Assembly: GCA_013205645.1 (NCBI GenBank)
Contig: JABMMH010000019.1
Coordinates: 1-10,051, forward strand
From: Polaromonas sp.
GTDB lineage: Bacteria > Pseudomonadota > Gammaproteobacteria > Burkholderiales > Burkholderiaceae_C
Length of the DNA: 10,051 bases
Direction: 5' to 3'
The notes below the pieces were generated by a model, which worked only from the letters and a program-made list of their open reading frames with translations, searched no databases and was not told the DNA's origin. Each line of letters begins with the position of its first letter. The first letter of the stretch is position 1. Positions 5,927 to 10,051 of the stretch are shown one piece after another. The position numbers and the translations under genes were made by a program.

Positions 5927-8554
5927 CTCAGTCTCGATCGCAATCTGCGCCCGGTTCTGTTGCAACTCAGGGCCATCAATCAAGAAAGTGTCTTCAACGC
6001 GCTCACCCAGCGTGGTGACTTTGGCGAGCTGAAGATTGATGCGGTGATGCGACAGCACGCGGGCAATCGAGTAGAGCAGGCCGACGCGGTCGCTGGCGGA
6101 GACGGTCAGCAGCCAACGCTGGCCTTTTTCGTCGGGGCGCAGGTCGACACGCGGGGCGATGGGAAAGCTTTTGACGCGCCTTGAGACACGGCCTTTGCCA
6201 GCGGGAAGCAAGGGGCTGATGTCTTCAATGGCGCGCACCAACTCAGCTTCGACCATGGCCACCATTTCACGGTAATGCTCGTCCAAGATCGGGCTGGTGA
6301 CCTGAAAGGTGTCTAGCGCATAGCCGTTGGTGGCGGTGTGAATCTTGGCGTCCAGAATGCTCAGGCCAGCCTCTTCGAAGTAACCGCAAATGCGTGCAAA
6401 TAAATCGGGTGCGTCGGGTGTGTACACCAGTACCTGCATGCCTTCGCCGGCGGAGGAGCGCCGGCCCCGTACGACCGACTTGCCAGCGCCAACATGGCGA
6501 GACAACTGGCGTGCATGCCAAGCGATATCGGCGGCTTCGTGGCGCATGAAATAGCTGACGTCGAGGGTAGACCAGAGCGCTTTGTGTGACTCAAAAGGCT
6601 CGGCATGCAGCGCCAGCATGGTCAAGGCATCGCGCTTGCGTGACTCAACTTCTGCACGCGGATCAGGCGCACCGCCACCCAAAACGCGCAAGGTGTAGCG
6701 GTACAGGTCTTCGAGGAGTTTGCCTTTCCAAGCGTTCCAGACTTTTGGGCTGGTGCCGCGAATGTCGGCCACGGTCAGGAGGTACAAAGCCGTCAGGTAG
6801 CGCTCGTTGCCGACGCGCTTGGCAAAGGCGGCGATGACTTCTGGGTTGCTCAGGTCTTCTTTCTGGGCGATGCGGCTCATGCTCAGGTGCTCACGCACCA
6901 AGAACTCGATGAGTTGGGCGTCTTCTGTGGCGATACCGTGTTGGCGGCAAAAGGTGCGAACGTCTTTGCAGCCCAATTCGGAGTGGTCGCCACCACGGCC
7001 TTTGGCGATGTCATGAAACAAGGCGGCGGTGTATAAAATCCACGGCCTATCCCAGCCCGCCGCCAGTTGCGAGCACATTGGGTATTCATGCGAATGCTCG
7101 GCCATGAAAAAGCGCCGCACATTGCGCAGCACCATCAAGATGTGCTGGTCCACCGTGTAGACATGAAAGAGGTCGTGCTGCATCTGCCCGACGATTTTCC
7201 TGAAGACCCACAAATAACGGCCCAACACCGAGGTTTGGTTCAGCAGCCGCATGGCGTGCGTGATGCCTTCGTCTTGCTGCAATATCTGCCGGAACGTGTC
7301 CCGGTTGACCGGGTCGCGGCGGAACTGGGCATTCATCACGCCGCGGGCGTTGTACAGCGCGCGTAGAGTTCTGGCAGACAGACCATTGACACCAGGCGTG
7401 GTCTGGAAAATCAAAAAAGTTTCAAGAATGGCGTGCGGTTCCCGCACGTACAAATCGTCGCTGGCGACTTCAATGCGGCCGGCTTTTTCAAAAAACCGCT
7501 CATTCAACAAGCGCAAAGGCTGAGGGTTCGGGTTCAGCCGTTCTTCAATGTTGAGCAGCAGAATTTGGTTCAGCTGCGTCACGGCTTTGGCCGCCCAGTA
7601 GTAGCGGCGCATCAGGGACTCACTGGCGCGACGCGGCAGTCGGCTGCCATCGGGCGCTTGGCTCAAATAGCCAAAGGACTCGGCAACAGCCGTCTGCAGG
7701 TCAAACACCAGTCGGTCTTCACGCCGTCCTGACAGCACATGCAAACGAGCCCTGATCAAGCTCAGCAACGCTTCATTGCTTTTGATTTGGCGAACCTCAA
7801 AGGCTGTCGCCAAACCGTTGCGCGCCAAGTCGTCCCAGGACTTTCCCAAGCCAGCGGCTCTGGCCACCCAGAGCACAACTTGCAGGTCGCGCAGACCGCC
7901 GGGGGATTCCTTGCAGTTCGGTTCTAGCGCGTAAGGCGTGTCTTCAAACTTGTTGTGGCGCTGGCGCAGCTCAAGCGTTTTGGTGACAAAAAAAGCCTGT
8001 GGGTCTAGCGCCGCATCCAGCTGCGCACGCAAGCTGCAGAAATTGTCTTTGGAGCCAGCCAACCAGCGCGCCTCTAACAAGGAGGTTTGCACCGTGACGT
8101 CTTTGGCAGATTCTTCGAGGCATTCGGTCAAGTTGCGGACGCTGGAACCGATCTCGAGCCCGCTGTCCCAGCAACTTCCGATGAAGTTCTCAATGCGGGT
8201 TTTCAGGCTCTCGCTGTCGGTTGTGGATTCAGCGTCAAGCGCGGTGTCGTTCGGCAGCAGCAGCAAGACATCGACGTCTGAGTGGGGAAACAACTCACCG
8301 CGACCGTAACCACCAACCGCCACCAAGCTGAAGTCGGTCGGAAAAGCGGCTCGCTGCCAAAGCGCTTGAAGCGTCGCGTCCGTGTGGCGGCCCAGCTTTT
8401 GCAGCAAACTGCGGATGCCTCGGCTGGATGCGCCGCTGACTGCCAGCGAAGCCAGCAAGGCGGATTTTCCACTTCGGTACTGCTCCCGCACCGGCACCAA
8501 GTCACCGAGTGCGTCCGCCACAAATCGGGGGGGCGCGGAACTGTGGGTTTGCAT
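5903..8554 (-). CDS. glnD: Bifunctional PII uridylyltransferase/uridylyl-removing enzyme GlnD
   Basis: 883 residues; the family is usually 850-900. GlnD senses glutamine and adds or removes UMP on PII proteins (GlnB/GlnK), which control glutamine synthetase adenylylation and NtrBC. Domains in order: nucleotidyltransferase with GGYGRGELFPHSDVDVLLL (81-99, metal-binding D93 and D95); linker with the family block ESPGGLRDLQ (216-225); HD domain for UMP removal with HVYTVDQH (464-471) and FHDIAKGRGGDHS (H514, D515); ACT domain 1 (from about 706, VLVYTPDAPDLFARI); ACT domain 2 (about 815-883, SASDRVGLLYSIARV). All catalytic motifs are intact. It lies 23 bases downstream of map on the same strand, the map-glnD order known in E. 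coli, so co-transcription is likely. The start is uncertain: the ATG at 8554 has no Shine-Dalgarno site and is followed by a C7 run; GTG codons at residues 12, 20 and 22 are alternatives. Confidence 0.96.
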   Translation of the reverse strand: MQTHSSAPPRFVADALGDLVPVREQYRSGKSALLASLAVSGASSRGIRSLLQKLGRHTDATLQALWQRAAFPTDFSLVAVGGYGRGELFPHSDVDVLLLLPNDTALDAESTTDSESLKTRIENFIGSCWDSGLEIGSSVRNLTECLEESAKDVTVQTSLLEARWLAGSKDNFCSLRAQLDAALDPQAFFVTKTLELRQRHNKFEDTPYALEPNCKESPGGLRDLQVVLWVARAAGLGKSWDDLARNGLATAFEVRQIKSNEALLSLIRARLHVLSGRREDRLVFDLQTAVAESFGYLSQAPDGSRLPRRASESLMRRYYWAAKAVTQLNQILLLNIEERLNPNPQPLRLLNERFFEKAGRIEVASDDLYVREPHAILETFLIFQTTPGVNGLSARTLRALYNARGVMNAQFRRDPVNRDTFRQILQQDEGITHAMRLLNQTSVLGRYLWVFRKIVGQMQHDLFHVYTVDQHILMVLRNVRRFFMAEHSHEYPMCSQLAAGWDRPWILYTAALFHDIAKGRGGDHSELGCKDVRTFCRQHGIATEDAQLIEFLVREHLSMSRIAQKEDLSNPEVIAAFAKRVGNERYLTALYLLTVADIRGTSPKVWNAWKGKLLEDLYRYTLRVLGGGAPDPRAEVESRKRDALTMLALHAEPFESHKALWSTLDVSYFMRHEAADIAWHARQLSRHVGAGKSVVRGRRSSAGEGMQVLVYTPDAPDLFARICGYFEEAGLSILDAKIHTATNGYALDTFQVTSPILDEHYREMVAMVEAELVRAIEDISPLLPAGKGRVSRRVKSFPIAPRVDLRPDEKGQRWLLTVSASDRVGLLYSIARVLSHHRINLQLAKVTTLGERVEDTFLIDGPELQQNRAQIAIETELLEVLKT

Positions 8555-8577
8555 CGGGCGCGGGAGCTTGGAAGGGA

Positions 8578-9435
8578 TCAGGCGCTGACGGGTGCGCCAG
8601 CGACCGATTTCTCGGCGGCATGAAATGCCGCCACAAACTCAGGCGTGGCCGGGCTGCCTGCAGACATCGTCAAGACTTCGTAGCCTGTTTCCGTCACCAG
8701 AATCGTGTGCTCCCATTGGGCCGACAGCGAATGGTCGCGGGTCACAATGGTCCAGCCGTCTTTTTCTGCACCGTCTTTGATGTCACGCTTGCCGGCATTG
8801 ATCATCGGCTCAATGGTGAAGGTCATGCCGGGCTTGAGCACTTCCAGCGTGCCGAGGCGGCCGTAATGTAAGACCTGTGGGTCTTCATGAAAGCGATTGC
8901 CAATGCCGTGACCGCAAAACTCGCGGACGACAGTGAAGCCTTGCTTTTCTGAAAAGGTCTGGATCGCGTGACCGATGTCACCCAAGTGAATGCCAGGTTT
9001 GACGCGCATGATGCCTTGCCACATGGCTTCAAAAGTGACGTGGCACAGGCGCTTGGCAGCGATCGAGACCTCGCCAATCATGTACATCCGGCTGTTGTCG
9101 CCAAACCAGCCGTCTTTGGTGATGACGGTGACATCAATGTTCATGATGTCACCCTTTTTCAACGGCTTTTCATTGGGGATGCCGTGGCACACCACATGGT
9201 TCAGCGAAGTGCACAGGGAAGCCGGGTAGGGTGGATAACCGCCTGGCTGGTAGCCCAGCGTGGCGGAAATCGTGCCCTGCACATTGACCATGTAGTCATT
9301 GGCGAGCTTGTCGATTTCTTTGGTGGTCACACCCGCTTTGACAAAAGGGGTGAGGTAATCTAGCACCTCGGATGCCAATTTGCAGGCCACCCGCATGCCT
9401 TCGATTCCGGCGGCGTCTTTGTACGTAATACTCAT
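8578..9435 (-). CDS. map: Methionine aminopeptidase, type I
   Basis: 285 residues from the ATG at 9435; E. coli MetAP has 264. It removes the initiator methionine from new proteins after deformylation. The metal site is complete by alignment to the E. coli enzyme: D101 (NIDV), D113 (FGDNS), H176 (GHGIGNRFHEDP), E209 (FTIEPM) and E242 (WEHTILV), plus substrate histidines H84 (VCHGIP) and H183. The frame stays open upstream to 9663, but the extra 76 residues are low-quality sequence, run over the promoter region and the opposite purL start, and precede the typical family N-terminus MSITYKDAAGIEGMRVA, so the short start is chosen. No Shine-Dalgarno site precedes it, whereas a promoter ends seven bases before the ATG. 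map is followed by glnD on the same strand. The last 25 or so residues are an alanine-rich tail beyond the conserved fold. Confidence 0.96.
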   Translation of the reverse strand: MSITYKDAAGIEGMRVACKLASEVLDYLTPFVKAGVTTKEIDKLANDYMVNVQGTISATLGYQPGGYPPYPASLCTSLNHVVCHGIPNEKPLKKGDIMNIDVTVITKDGWFGDNSRMYMIGEVSIAAKRLCHVTFEAMWQGIMRVKPGIHLGDIGHAIQTFSEKQGFTVVREFCGHGIGNRFHEDPQVLHYGRLGTLEVLKPGMTFTIEPMINAGKRDIKDGAEKDGWTIVTRDHSLSAQWEHTILVTETGYEVLTMSAGSPATPEFVAAFHAAEKSVAGAPVSA

Positions 9436-9442
9436 GTAGCTG

Positions 9443-9472
9443 ATTATCCACCCAGCCACAAAGCCGTGTGAA
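9443..9472 (-). promoter_or_regulatory. Sigma-70-type promoter for map-glnD
   Basis: Read on the minus strand: TTCACA (9472-9467, 5 of 6 to TTGACA), an 18-base spacer, then GATAAT (9448-9443, 5 of 6 to TATAAT). Only seven bases separate the -10 box from the map ATG, so transcription should begin at or within a base or two of the start codon. Confidence 0.6.
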
Positions 9473-9513
9473 GACCGGGCTTCAACTGAGCTCATCGATG
9501 CCGGCCGAGCACT

Positions 9514-9521
9514 GATAAAAT
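9514..9521 (+). promoter_or_regulatory. Candidate extended -10 promoter for purL
   Basis: TAAAAT at 9516-9521 matches TATAAT at 5 of 6 positions. It has TG at 9513-9514, one base upstream, which gives the extended -10 form. No good -35 box is seen at 16-18 bases spacing (around 9493-9498), which extended -10 promoters can tolerate. Expected transcription start is about 9527-9529, giving a leader of about 60 bases before the purL GTG. Confidence 0.5.
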
Positions 9522-9588
9522 GCCCCGCTAACGCACAACCCCGGACTAGGCCCCAGCCGACCCCGACAACCACAAGGCCGCCGCCACC
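9522..9588 (+). other. C-rich, T-poor leader region of purL
   Basis: Counted by hand, these 67 bases hold 35 C, 14 G, 16 A and 2 T. A transcript from the promoter just upstream would be an open C-rich leader with C-runs at 9551-9554 and 9561-9564. The only ribosome-site-like element is AAGG at 9574-9577, 11 bases before the GTG, which is longer than ideal. No riboswitch fold, leader peptide or terminator hairpin was recognised. Confidence 0.5.
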
Positions 9589-10051
9589 GTGACTCTGCAT
9601 CTGACGACTTTCGAGGGCGAATCCCGCGGGATCAATGCCCTGAGCGACTTCCGCGCCCAGCAATTACTGCCCCGCCTGCAAGCCATCAACGACAAGATCA
9701 CCGGCATCAGCGCCCGGTTTGTGCACTTGGTGGCCACCGACGCGCCGCCCACCGACGCCATGGAAACCCAGCTCGAGGCACTGCTGAGCTATGGCGAGCC
9801 TTGCGGCACTTGGCCGGCTAACACGACGGGTGCGTCGTTTTTCATCGTCACGCCACGCTTTGGCACGGTCTCGCCTTGGGCTTCCAAGGCCACGGACATT
9901 GCTCACAGCTGCGGCTTGGCGGTCAAGCGCATCGAACGCATCACCGAATACTGCCTTTCGATCAAATCTGGCCTGCTGGGCAAAACCTATTTGAGCCAGC
10001 CGCAACGCGAAGCCATCATTGCCTTGCTGCACGACCGCATGACTGAAAGCG
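9589..10051 (+). CDS. purL: Phosphoribosylformylglycinamidine synthase PurL, N-terminal part (3' end outside window)
   Basis: An open frame from GTG at 9589 to the window end gives 154 complete codons of a large-type PurL (usually about 1,300 residues). PurL uses ATP and glutamine to convert FGAR to FGAM, the fourth step of purine synthesis, in the cytoplasm. The visible part matches the N-terminal, PurS-like domain of the single-chain enzyme: ALSDFRAQQLLPRL (17-30), VTPRFGTVSPWASKATDI (87-104), CGLAVKRIERI (108-118) and LLHDRMTES at the window edge. The linker, FGAM-synthase core and glutaminase domain lie beyond the window. GTG is chosen because the family-like N-terminus (TLHLTTFEG) starts directly after it; the next ATG is at residue 58, inside the domain. 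It is transcribed divergently from map. Confidence 0.94.
   Translation, partial: MTLHLTTFEGESRGINALSDFRAQQLLPRLQAINDKITGISARFVHLVATDAPPTDAMETQLEALLSYGEPCGTWPANTTGASFFIVTPRFGTVSPWASKATDIAHSCGLAVKRIERITEYCLSIKSGLLGKTYLSQPQREAIIALLHDRMTES

Noticed and set aside
7988..7994. A7 run (T7 on the coding strand) inside glnD as a slippage site
   Set aside because: The frame is intact on both sides and encodes the expected protein; runs of this length are common by chance.
908..9591. All seven visible stop codons are TGA
   Set aside because: TGA is favoured in high-GC genomes and by ATGA/TTGA overlaps; seven genes are too few to suggest anything unusual.
9436..9663. In-frame 76-residue N-terminal extension of map
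   Set aside because: It crosses both divergent promoters and the opposite purL start and gives low-complexity sequence unlike the family; the family N-terminus begins at 9435.
1..10051. Mobile elements, CRISPR arrays, RNA genes, toxin-antitoxin or defence genes
   Set aside because: No repeat arrays, transposase-like frames, tRNA or rRNA sequence or accessory gene families were recognised; every strand segment is explained by core genes or short regulatory gaps.

Overview
The window is a compact, high-GC stretch of chromosomal housekeeping DNA. Protein sequences and gene order suggest a betaproteobacterium of the Burkholderiales, most likely the Comamonadaceae (Rhodoferax, Polaromonas or Limnohabitans type). 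That placement comes from recognising the protein variants and was not tested by a search. I see no tRNA, rRNA, CRISPR array, insertion sequence, prophage or integration site, and no gene-free stretch longer than about 155 bases.

Region 1 (1-5872, plus strand) is one tightly packed run: the 3' end of smc (chromosome condensation), zipA (FtsZ anchor), ligA (NAD-dependent DNA ligase), def (peptide deformylase) and an acyl-CoA/4-hydroxybutyrate-type CoA-transferase. The first three junctions overlap (4, 4 and 14 bases) and the last has a gap of about 7 bases. Transcription as one unit with translational coupling is therefore likely. The zipA-ligA pairing is also found in E. coli; def and the CoA-transferase are the less expected passengers.

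Region 2 (5903-9435, minus strand) holds map (methionine aminopeptidase) followed by glnD (PII uridylyltransferase), an order also known from E. coli. It converges on region 1 across a 30-base gap, and an imperfect inverted repeat lies over the glnD stop.

Region 3 (9436-9588) is a divergent intergenic region. It has a good sigma-70-like promoter firing left almost directly onto the map start codon, a candidate extended -10 promoter firing right, and a cluster of short palindromes between them. A strikingly C-rich, T-poor leader precedes purL, whose 5' part (9589 to the window end) begins with GTG.

The genes serve chromosome maintenance and division, N-terminal protein processing (def and map act in sequence on new proteins), nitrogen sensing and purine synthesis. 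I found no evidence for a novel biological system. The points most worth checking are the probable leaderless map transcript, the palindromes and C-rich leader before purL, and the CoA-transferase attached to a division/ligase operon.
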